Source: Tellurirhabdus rosea
GTDB lineage: Bacteria; Bacteroidota; Bacteroidia; Cytophagales; Spirosomataceae
Direction of reading: 5' to 3'
Length of the DNA: 64,000 nt
NCBI RefSeq assembly: GCF_026278345.1
Contig: NZ_CP111085.1
Span: 942,001-1,006,000, forward strand
Shown here: positions 52,564-59,656 of the stretch, one piece after another
Position numbering within the stretch: the first letter of the stretch is position 1
How the letters are laid out: each line of letters begins with the position of its first letter
Made by a program: the position numbers and the translations under genes
The notes under the pieces: model-generated
The model's input: the letters and a program-made list of their open reading frames with translations, nothing else
Databases searched by the model: none
Told to the model about the DNA's origin: nothing

Positions 52564-53427
52564 CTACCGGTCAATCCACGCCTTGAACTCGGCGGCTTTT
52601 TTCTTGCTCACCGTCACCTCGTCCGCAAACTGGGGCGTGAGCCGGAGGACAAAGCCGCCCTGTTCTTTCTGCTGCACCTGCCGGATGGCTTCAATGTTGG
52701 CGATCATCTGCCGGTTGATGCGGTAAAACTCGGCTTCTGAGAGCATCTGGCTCAGCTGGTCCAGCGTGTGCTCGACCATATATTCCTGATTTTCAAACGT
52801 TTTGACGAAGTTTTAATCGTTGACTTTGTAGATGTAGGCGATTTCGTCCGTCGGGAGCGGCACCATCGCACTGCCCTTGCTGACCACCAGATTCTTCTTC
52901 ACCGTCTTCCCGGCCTCGGTTTGCGGCGGGCGGTTCCGGGCTTCGGCCAGCTGGCGGCGAAAGTCCCGCAGCTGTTCTTCGTACGTCTGAACGATATTGA
53001 AAATGGCGTAGACTGCGTTGATGCCCACGACAAAAATGAGGCCCAGCGGCAGGTCGATGACAAACAGAAAGTGAATGTTGTAGGTCGGTCCGCGCTGCAT
53101 CAACACATTGTTATAGAGCACGATGGTCATGGTCAGAATGATGGCGCTGAGGCCCAGGTTGACCAGACTCTGGATGATAAAACGCCGGAACGTGTCCTGA
53201 ACCCAGGAGTACCGCCGGTCGAAATACCGGATCAGGCGCCGGTTGACCTCCCAGACGAGGGTAGTCACGACGAGTCCGGCGAGCAGGTCAAAGTAATAGT
53301 CCTGTTTCCGCAAAAGGTCGTACAGCGGTGTCGGATCACCAATATGCCGACTCAGGATGGCCAGCAGCGGAATACCCACAAGGCGGAGCCATCGGTCCGG
53401 GTAACGCACAGCTTGGAAGGTTGACAT
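52564..53427 (-). pseudogene. membrane-anchored LytTR regulator, module copy B, interrupted by one in-frame stop
   Basis: The frame runs from the ATG at 53427 for 204 codons (four membrane helices, coiled coil, start of the LytTR domain at DEIAYIYKVND). It then meets a TAA at 52815-52813. It continues in the same frame with NFVKTFENQEY and the rest of the domain (AEFYRINRQMIANIEAI, EVTVSKKKAAEF) to a normal stop at 52564. Against copy A, the TAA aligns with one Met codon and no length is lost. This is a single nonsense change in an otherwise intact gene: a young pseudogene, a sequencing error, or read-through. Confidence 0.85.
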
Positions 53428-53442
53428 AACTACAAATAAAGC

Positions 53443-53474
53443 AAAAAGCCGCCTGTCTGGACAGGTGGCTTTTT
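53443..53474. terminator. strong terminator after the Lys/Ala-rich protein gene
   Basis: The 15-bp stem AAAAAGCCGCCTGTC/GACAGGTGGCTTTTT (with one G-T pair) has a 2-nt loop in this drawing. It serves the minus-strand gene ending at 53497, just upstream of the broken regulator. Confidence 0.85.
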
Positions 53475-53496
53475 GGCAAACGCGGGTAATTTTCTA

Positions 53497-53805
53497 TTAA
53501 TTGCTGACCTGCTTATCCGCAATTTTGGTGGTCCGCTTGGCGGTAGCCTTCACCGCTTTCACATCGCTTTTCATTTCCTTTTTCAGCGCCTTTTCTTCTT
53601 TCTTGTCGGCTTTTTCCATCTTGCGCTTGGCCTCCCCTCCCCGCATTTCGCGGGCATCCGCCATTTTCTCATGGGCCTTCTCGACCTTTTTAGCAGCCTT
53701 TTGCTCCTTATTCTGCTCCTTGGCTTTCTGAACGGCCTGAGCGTAGCTTACCTGAGTCGTTAACGCCAGAATTGCGCAAAATCCGGCAATGATTACCTTT
53801 TTCAT
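53497..53805 (-). CDS. secreted Lys/Ala/Glu-rich coiled-coil protein
   Basis: The 102-residue protein has a signal peptide (MKKVIIAGFCAILALTTQVS, ending AQA). The mature part is one long charged helix dominated by Lys, Ala and Glu (KEQNKEQKAAKKVEKAHEKM, KKEMKSDVKAVKATAKRTTK), probably a periplasmic coiled coil. No family can be named. The ATG at 53805 begins the signal peptide; the one at 53850 does not. Similar small Lys-rich periplasmic proteins are common in Cytophagales. Confidence 0.72.
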   Translation of the reverse strand: MKKVIIAGFCAILALTTQVSYAQAVQKAKEQNKEQKAAKKVEKAHEKMADAREMRGGEAKRKMEKADKKEEKALKKEMKSDVKAVKATAKRTTKIADKQVSN

Positions 53806-53944
53806 GATGCATTGGTGTTGAGTGAACCGGCCCGCCAGACTGACGGGCAATCTGTTCTATCAACAGCCCAGTGCTTCAAGTGTTCGCTCACTCCATCATA
53901 TTAAGCATGTCAAGCTCCCCAATATGATTGAATGGCCCTATCTG

Positions 53945-55579
53945 CTACCGCAGAGCCTCCTGCACCGGATTACCGATGTTGCCATTCGGTTCGATCAGGT
54001 GAAGCAGGGCGGTTACGGTAGGCGCAATGTCGTGAATGTAGGTGCGGCGTGTGGTTTCGCCCGGCTTTACACCCCAGCCGTAAAGCAGGAACGGCACGTG
54101 GGTGTCGTAGTTGTAGGTGGTGCCGTGGGTGGTGCCGCCTTTCCGGAACCCTTCGATGTAATTGGGATTGAACAGGATGTAGAAATCCCCGCAGCGGTTC
54201 GGGTCGAAGACGTTATTGAGCTGATAGCGAACGTTTTCGGGCATGGCCATCGCCGCGACATTATGCAGGTTGTACACGTTCACTATGCCCGGCGTTTTCA
54301 GCAGTTCCGCCCGGATGGCGGCGAAGGCCATTTCCATCGACACTTTCTTCTGCACCAGCAGGTCGGTGTTCAGATAAAGCTGCTGGTTCTGGTAGCGTTT
54401 CAGCCAGTCGCCCGCGCCAAAAGAAACCTCCATAGCCCGTTTGACAGCATCCGACACTTCGTTGTACTCCCGGGTTCCGGCCGGAATGTGCAGGCTTTGC
54501 AGGTAACCCGGTGTGTGAGCGGCCCCGTGGTCGGCGGAGAGAAAGACCAGGTAATTCCCCTTCCCAACCTGCGCGTCGAAGGCATTCAGAAGTTCGGCCA
54601 TCACCCGGTCGAGGCGCAGGTATTCGTCTTCCACTTCGACGGATTCCGACCCGAAGCGGTGCCCGATGTAATCCGTCGAGGAAAAGCTCACGCAAAGCAT
54701 GTCCGTCTGGGCGTTTTTGCCCAGATTTTCGCCTTTCAGAGCCGCCAGAGCCATTTCTTTGGTCAGCTGGTCGCCGAACGGACTCGTGCGCAGTTCTTCG
54801 TACTTCAGCCCCATCGCGGCCGCGAAGGTGTGCGGAAACACAGCTTTGGGTTCGCCCTGAAGCGTTCCTTCAAACGCTACATCGTCGGCGGTACTTTCGG
54901 CGTACTGGTTCAGCGGCAGCAGCGGCGTCCACTGCTGGGCGTTGTACTGGTCGGGCAGACGGCGGGCGTTCAGCGCCTTGACCCAGGCCGGCAGGTCGTT
55001 CATGTAAAAGGTACTCGAAATCCAGTTGCCGTCCTTCGAATCGAACCAGTAGGCGGCGTTGGCCGCATGCCCGGCGGGCAGGATGGCCCCGCGATCCTTC
55101 AGGGCAATGCCGATGACTTTCGAACGGCCCTGGGTGGCGATTTTGAGCTGGTCGCCGAGGTTGGAAACCCGCATGTTGCGCGGCGACATTTTCCCGGCCG
55201 AACCGGTATTACCCACCGTTTGCACCGTAGTGTCTTCCGTACAGTAGACCAGTCGGTTGGCCTTCCGGTCGTACCAGTCATTGCCGACAATGCCGCTCAG
55301 CGCCGGGGCCGAACCGTTGTAAATATGGGCGTGGCCGGGGCCGGTATAGGTGGCGGCGTAGTGATAATGGTTGTTGCGGGCATTGAACCCCTCGCGCATG
55401 AGTCGCTTGAAGCCGCCTTCGCTGTATTTGTCGTAAAAGCGATACAGATAATCGTACCGCATCTGGTCAACCACGATACCGACCACGAGCTTGGGCCGTT
55501 CGAGGGTCGTTTTTTTGGGCTGGGCAAACGCCGCGCCCGTCAGAAAAAGCAGGGAGATGAGTAATGTGGAACGCTTCAT
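53945..55579 (-). CDS. pafA: PafA-type alkaline phosphatase
   Basis: The 544-residue protein has a signal peptide (MKRSTLLISLLFLTGAAFAQ) and the alkaline phosphatase superfamily fold. VGIVVDQMRYDYLYR is followed by TYTGPGHAHIYNGS with the nucleophile Thr79 and by GNDWYD with Asn100, the same positions as in the Elizabethkingia PafA enzyme. Lys161 and Arg163 (KDRG) match its phosphate-binding pair within one residue. AADHGAAHT supplies late metal ligands. It hydrolyses phosphate monoesters in the periplasm. It stands alone; the CrtW-like gene is divergent from it. Confidence 0.93.
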   Translation of the reverse strand: MKRSTLLISLLFLTGAAFAQPKKTTLERPKLVVGIVVDQMRYDYLYRFYDKYSEGGFKRLMREGFNARNNHYHYAATYTGPGHAHIYNGSAPALSGIVGNDWYDRKANRLVYCTEDTTVQTVGNTGSAGKMSPRNMRVSNLGDQLKIATQGRSKVIGIALKDRGAILPAGHAANAAYWFDSKDGNWISSTFYMNDLPAWVKALNARRLPDQYNAQQWTPLLPLNQYAESTADDVAFEGTLQGEPKAVFPHTFAAAMGLKYEELRTSPFGDQLTKEMALAALKGENLGKNAQTDMLCVSFSSTDYIGHRFGSESVEVEDEYLRLDRVMAELLNAFDAQVGKGNYLVFLSADHGAAHTPGYLQSLHIPAGTREYNEVSDAVKRAMEVSFGAGDWLKRYQNQQLYLNTDLLVQKKVSMEMAFAAIRAELLKTPGIVNVYNLHNVAAMAMPENVRYQLNNVFDPNRCGDFYILFNPNYIEGFRKGGTTHGTTYNYDTHVPFLLYGWGVKPGETTRRTYIHDIAPTVTALLHLIEPNGNIGNPVQEALR

Positions 55580-55600
55580 ACTGGTTTATTTTGGGAAGGA

Positions 55601-55683
55601 GTTTCTCGCAGATTTTAACCGCAGATTTACACAGATTTTCTGCGACTATCGGCGTGAGAAATCAGCGGAAATCTGCGAGAAAC
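55601..55683. repeat. palindromic CAGATTT-unit element
   Basis: GTTTCTCGCAGATTT (55601-55615) and AAATCTGCGAGAAAC (55669-55683) are perfect inverted copies. Between them lie further CAGATTT units (55622-55628 and 55632-55638). It occupies the divergent gap between pafA and the crtW-like gene. It differs in sequence from the heptad family but has the same design of short repeats in long arms. Confidence 0.8.
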
Positions 55684-55765
55684 AACCCCTCCTACGCAAT
55701 CAAGAAACAAAGCTAACGAACAAAACCCGCAAACCCGACGTTTCACGGAAAAGTAACACGCTTCC

Positions 55766-56488
55766 ATGATACCTGCCGCCCGCATCAAACCCGTCCGTAT
55801 TGGCAACCGGGGCCTCTGGATTGCCGCCGCCATTTTGTCCGCCTGGGCCGGTCTGCTGGCGTATCTGCTCCACTACCCGGTCGATCCGAAAGATCCGCTG
55901 CTGTACGTCTTCGTGCTGCTGCAAATGCATCTGTACACGGGCGTGTTCATCACGGCGCACGATGCCATCCACGGGGTTGTCGCGCCGAACAACAAAAAGC
56001 TGAACCACGCCATCGGCTGGCTGGCTGCCATGCTTTTTGCCTTCAACGATTACAAAACGCTTTCGGGCAAGCACCACCAGCACCACAAACACGCCGCCAC
56101 GCACGACGACCCCGACTACCACGAAGGCAACCCGAATTTTTTTGCCTGGTATTTCAGTTTCCTGAAGCAATACATTTCCATCCGGCAGGTTCTGCTGATG
56201 GCCGTCACCTACAACATTCTGAAGCTTTGGTTTCCGATGTGGAACCTGATTGTTTTTTGGGAAATTCCGGCCATTCTGAGCACCTTTCAACTCTTTTATT
56301 TTGGCACGTACCTACCCCACCGGGGCGAACACCACAATCCGCCGCACAACGCCCGCAGCCAGCGCCCGAACCACCTCTGGGCCTTTCTGAGCTGCTATTT
56401 TTTCGGCTACCACTACGAACACCACGCCTACCCCTACCTGCCGTGGTGGAAACTGGCCGAAGCGAGAGAAGAATCAGTTAAAAATTAA
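55766..56488 (+). CDS. crtW: CrtW-type beta-carotene ketolase (fatty acid desaturase superfamily)
   Basis: The 240-residue membrane di-iron protein has the three His boxes: HDAIHG, HHQHHKHAAT with DDPDYHEG, and HEHH in FGYHYEHHAYPYLPWWKL. YLPHRGEHHNPPHNARS is the CrtW-type loop. It would add keto groups to beta-ionone rings, giving canthaxanthin- or astaxanthin-like pigments. A plain fatty acid desaturase is less likely because the protein is short and lacks the extra helices. No other crt gene is in the window. The last four codons (SVKN) and the stop lie in the left arm of a heptad palindrome. Confidence 0.85.
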   Translation: MIPAARIKPVRIGNRGLWIAAAILSAWAGLLAYLLHYPVDPKDPLLYVFVLLQMHLYTGVFITAHDAIHGVVAPNNKKLNHAIGWLAAMLFAFNDYKTLSGKHHQHHKHAATHDDPDYHEGNPNFFAWYFSFLKQYISIRQVLLMAVTYNILKLWFPMWNLIVFWEIPAILSTFQLFYFGTYLPHRGEHHNPPHNARSQRPNHLWAFLSCYFFGYHYEHHAYPYLPWWKLAEAREESVKN

Positions 56489-56577
56489 GAGTTAAGAGTT
56501 AAAAGTAAGCTCCGCCATATCAGAACTTTGAATGAGCGGAGCCTACTTTTAACTCTTAACTCTTAATTTTTAACTGA
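56474..56577. repeat. heptad-arm palindromic element 8 (TTAAGAG type)
   Basis: TCAG, TTAAAAA, TTAAGAG, TTAAGAG, TTAAAAG and TAAGCTCCGC (56474-56515) pair with 56536-56577; only one position mismatches in about 42 bp. The left arm encodes the last codons of the CrtW-like gene, and the right arm ends 2 bp from the polyprenyl synthetase stop. Heptads and core match element 5. Confidence 0.95.
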
Positions 56578-56578
56578 T

Positions 56579-57553
56579 TTATTTGCTTCGCTCGATCGTG
56601 TACTGAACCAGTTGTTCCAGCGAATCGCGGTATTCGGATTGGGGGAAGGTGTAGAGCAGCGTCAGGGCTTCTTTCACGTAGCGGCTCATCACTTCCGTGG
56701 CATACTGAATGCCGCCCGAACGTTTTACGTAGTCGATGACTTCGGCTACGCGCTTGGGGTTGTCGCTCTCGTTTTTGATGAGGTTGATGATGCGGCGCTT
56801 CTCGCCGTAGCCTGATTTATTGAGGGCATAAATCAGCGGCAGGGTCATTTTCTTTTCCTTGATGTCGATGCCCAGCGGCTTGCCGACCTCCGCTTCGCCG
56901 TAATCGAAAAGGTCATCTTTGATCTGAAAGGCAATGCCTACTTTTTCGCCAAACTGGCGGGCATTTTCGATGACCTCCTTCGGGGCGTCGGTCGAGCGGG
57001 CCCCTACCGCGCAGCAGGCCGAGATGAGGGAGGCCGTTTTCTGCCGGATGATTTCATAGTAAACGTCTTCGGTGATGTCCAGTCGGCGGGCTTTTTCAAT
57101 CTGGAGCAACTCGCCCTCGCTGATTTCCCGAACGGCCGTCGAAACGATCCGCAGCAGGTCGAACTCCGAATTGTCCACGGAAAGCAGTAACCCGCGCGAC
57201 AGCAGATAATCGCCCACCAGCACCGCAATTTTGTTCTTCCACAAAGCGTTTACGGAGAAAAAACCGCGGCGGTAGTTGGAGTCGTCCACCACGTCGTCGT
57301 GAACCAGTGTGGCTGTATGCAGGAGTTCGATGAGCGCTGCGCCCCGGTGGGTGGATTCGGTGATGCCACCGCAGACGCCCGCCGTCAGAAAAACGAACAT
57401 CGGCCGGAGCTGCTTGCCTTTCCGGCGAACGATGTAGTTCATAATCTGATCCAGCAGCATCACCTCGCTCTTCATAAACTGCCGAAATTTCTGCTCGAAC
57501 GCATTCATTTCGGCGGCAATGGGCGCTTGTATGTTCTGAATCGATAGGGTCAT
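56579..57553 (-). CDS. polyprenyl synthetase family protein (long-chain trans-prenyl diphosphate synthase)
   Basis: The 324-residue enzyme elongates prenyl chains from IPP and FPP. The first Asp-rich motif is LVHDDVVDD (DDxxD), the second QIKDDLFDYGE, with KPLGIDIKEKKMTLPL after it and GKQLRPMFVFL at the front. It most likely makes the polyprenyl chain for menaquinone. A carotenoid role (GGPP) is possible because a CrtW-like gene is convergent to it, but the length and residues fit the octaprenyl/heptaprenyl group better. It stands alone. Confidence 0.93.
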   Translation of the reverse strand: MTLSIQNIQAPIAAEMNAFEQKFRQFMKSEVMLLDQIMNYIVRRKGKQLRPMFVFLTAGVCGGITESTHRGAALIELLHTATLVHDDVVDDSNYRRGFFSVNALWKNKIAVLVGDYLLSRGLLLSVDNSEFDLLRIVSTAVREISEGELLQIEKARRLDITEDVYYEIIRQKTASLISACCAVGARSTDAPKEVIENARQFGEKVGIAFQIKDDLFDYGEAEVGKPLGIDIKEKKMTLPLIYALNKSGYGEKRRIINLIKNESDNPKRVAEVIDYVKRSGGIQYATEVMSRYVKEALTLLYTFPQSEYRDSLEQLVQYTIERSK

Positions 57554-57662
57554 GTCTTTGCGGAGGCAAGTTTACCACCAAAACGGCAATTTCGGGCTAT
57601 CGGACGGGGAAAATCTTCCCGCCTTACGGCTTGTTTGCCGAAAATGTTTATCTTACTCAAAG

Positions 57663-57758
57663 AAGGTTCAGGGTTTAGAGTTTATGGTTTAGAGTTACAA
57701 AACCTCTCAGGGGACCTGTGCACCGCAACGCAACCATAAACGCTAAACCCTGAACCTT
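57663..57758. repeat. heptad-arm palindromic element 9 in a divergent gap
   Basis: GGTTCAG, GGTTTAG, AGTTTAT and GGTTTAG units on the left face AACCATA, AACGCTA, AACCCTG and AACCTT on the right; 26 of 27 bases pair (57663-57689 with 57732-57758). The core is poorly conserved. It lies between divergent genes, where a terminator has no obvious purpose. Confidence 0.85.
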
Positions 57759-57788
57759 TCCGAATCACCTTTTCCAACCTTTGCTTTT

Positions 57789-58706
57789 ATGCGCGCACTT
57801 GTGTTAGGTGGCGGCTCCCTGAAAGGCGCTTTCCAGACCGGAGCCATTCAGGCCATACTGGAATCCGGATTTGAGCCGGAGGCCATCTACGGCATTTCGG
57901 TCGGCAGCCTGAACGCGACGTTTCTGGCCCACGAAGCCGGAAAACAGTTTGTTGAAACAGGATCGGTCGACTGGCCGAAAGCAGGGCGCCAGTTGCTTGA
58001 ATTCTGGATTAAAAACATTACCAAACCCGATGATGTAGCCGTGGTCCGCTCGCGGTTCATGCTCGGCTACAACACGCTGATGAGCCGCTTCGACGGCCTG
58101 CTCGATAACTCGCCCATTCAAAACCTCGTCACGCGGACGGTCAGTCTGGATGTGCTCCGCAAAAGTCCCGTTCAGCTCCGCGTCGGCGCTGTGGACATCA
58201 TCAACGGCGACATGGTGTATGCCGGACAACAGGACGAACACATCCTCGACTACGTGTTTGCCAGCAGTTCCCTGCCGTTTCTGATGCCTGCCGTCGCCAT
58301 CGGCGGCGACCATCGACGGGCTTTTCTGGACGGCGGCCTGCGCGAAGTAGCCCCGCTACGCATCGCCATCGAAGACGGCGCGACCGAAATTGTCTGCGTC
58401 GCCTGCCATGCCAAGCGCGTTTTCAACGAACACATGAACTACCGGAGCCTGCTGACGCTGGTCGAACGGGTGAAAGACATTACGGTCAACCAGATCGTCA
58501 ACAACGACATCGCCTGGGCCGAACGCTTCGTGGAGCGAGAAAAAAGCCACGGCCGAACACTCGACCTGACCGTTGTCCGCCCCGAAACGCCCCTCCGGCT
58601 GAACATCATGAAATTCACCTCCGACGACATCGGCCAGCTGGTAGTACAGGGGTACAAAGCCGCCACCCACGTGCTGCGGGAAAAGGGTATCGAGCGGCAG
58701 GTTTAG
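57789..58706 (+). CDS. patatin-like phospholipase family protein
   Basis: The 305-residue protein has the patatin Ser-Asp dyad: oxyanion GGGSLKG (residues 7-13), nucleophile motif GISVGS (about 37-42), and DGG with the Asp in FLDGGLREVAP (about 181). It has no signal peptide, so it acts in the cytoplasm or at the inner face. Members hydrolyse phospholipid or acyl chains. The gene is followed by a convergent glycerophosphodiester phosphodiesterase gene, and their stop codons overlap; both act on phospholipid breakdown, although they are read from opposite strands. Confidence 0.93.
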   Translation: MRALVLGGGSLKGAFQTGAIQAILESGFEPEAIYGISVGSLNATFLAHEAGKQFVETGSVDWPKAGRQLLEFWIKNITKPDDVAVVRSRFMLGYNTLMSRFDGLLDNSPIQNLVTRTVSLDVLRKSPVQLRVGAVDIINGDMVYAGQQDEHILDYVFASSSLPFLMPAVAIGGDHRRAFLDGGLREVAPLRIAIEDGATEIVCVACHAKRVFNEHMNYRSLLTLVERVKDITVNQIVNNDIAWAERFVEREKSHGRTLDLTVVRPETPLRLNIMKFTSDDIGQLVVQGYKAATHVLREKGIERQV

Positions 58707-59578
58707 TTCTTCTCTTCAAACAAGGCCGCCACGGCGAGGGGCCGGTCGGTGGTCAGGATGTCGGCACCCTGCCGGGCGTACTGCCGGTAAAGGGCCTCCG
58801 CGGTTGTCATGGGCTGTTCGTCGGGATTGCCCGCTCCGTACGTTCCCACCGAAACCGGAATTCCCGCCCGGCGGAACGCTTCGTAAAACTCGCCGGGCTG
58901 GAGCTGCCTGGGAGCCAACGCAATCAGATTTTTCAGCGGAAAACCCGCCTGCCGGAGTTTTTCCAGATCAGCCGTGGTGGTGAATCCCAGCGCCAGCCAG
59001 AGCGCCGGATACTGCTGCCGGAGTTTTCTGGCATCGTCAACGGTGTAGCAGATGACAAAGACACTGTTCAGCGCCCGGTGCCGCTCGACCATCCGCAGAA
59101 CGCGGGTCAGATCAACGCCGGGCTTTACGTCCAGCGCCAGCACCGCCCGGTTCGCATTCCAGCGTAGAACAGCCTCAAACAGGGGCATTTTCTGACGGGT
59201 TGGCTTGCCGGCCAGCGTCCGAAGCGGCAACTGACTCAGTTCCTTCCAGGTCTTTGCTTTCAGCGAGCCCGTTCCGGTGGTCGTGCGCTCCAGTTCGTCG
59301 TCGTGCAACAGCGTCAGAACGCTGTCGGCGGTCATCCGGACATCCATTTCCAGGATAGCTTCGGGAAGTTGCCGGTACGTTTGGGTGAAGGTTTGGAGGC
59401 TGTTTTCGGTCTCGTCCGGGTCCGGGCCGCCGCGGTGAGCAAGCAATAAAGGCTTATTTGGATTCGCTTTGCGGCTGAAAAACGACTGAATAGCTTCCGG
59501 ACGGCTGAAACGCCCGGATTGAGCCAGCACGGGAACTGTCAGGAAGAGCAGATTGAGGAATAAAAGAGAACGAAGCAT
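58703..59578 (-). CDS. secreted glycerophosphodiester phosphodiesterase family protein
   Basis: The 291-residue protein has a signal peptide (MLRSLLFLNLLFLTVPVLAQ). The GDPD TIM barrel shows LLAHRGG (first catalytic His), ETENSLQTF, LEMDVRMTADSVLTLLHDD (metal Glu/Asp and second His), and LALDVKPGVDLTRVL. It would split glycerophosphodiesters to glycerol-3-phosphate and an alcohol in the periplasm. The ATG at 59578 begins the signal peptide. Its TAA and the TAG of the patatin gene overlap by two bases on opposite strands. Confidence 0.92.
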   Translation of the reverse strand: MLRSLLFLNLLFLTVPVLAQSGRFSRPEAIQSFFSRKANPNKPLLLAHRGGPDPDETENSLQTFTQTYRQLPEAILEMDVRMTADSVLTLLHDDELERTTTGTGSLKAKTWKELSQLPLRTLAGKPTRQKMPLFEAVLRWNANRAVLALDVKPGVDLTRVLRMVERHRALNSVFVICYTVDDARKLRQQYPALWLALGFTTTADLEKLRQAGFPLKNLIALAPRQLQPGEFYEAFRRAGIPVSVGTYGAGNPDEQPMTTAEALYRQYARQGADILTTDRPLAVAALFEEKN

Positions 59579-59609
59579 AAAAGAGATAGCATTTAGGGAA
59601 AACACCAAA

Positions 59610-59633
59610 ACCCCACCATTTGCATGGCGGGGT
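59610..59633 (-). terminator. terminator of the Oar-like receptor gene
   Basis: ACCCCACCAT and ATGGCGGGGT form a stem (one mismatch) around a 4-nt loop. On the - strand a T-rich stretch follows. It lies about 25 bp past the receptor stop. Confidence 0.7.
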
Positions 59634-59656
59634 CCGGTCTGTTTATTCAGGTTAGC

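Noticed and set aside
53822-55564. Open frame of 580 codons on the + strand
   Set aside because: It is antisense to pafA, whose catalytic residues match the known enzyme position by position.
2335-57758. Possible CRISPR array, because of repeated short units
   Set aside because: Units are 7-10 bp without spacers of regular length, arranged as palindromes at scattered sites, and no cas gene is present.
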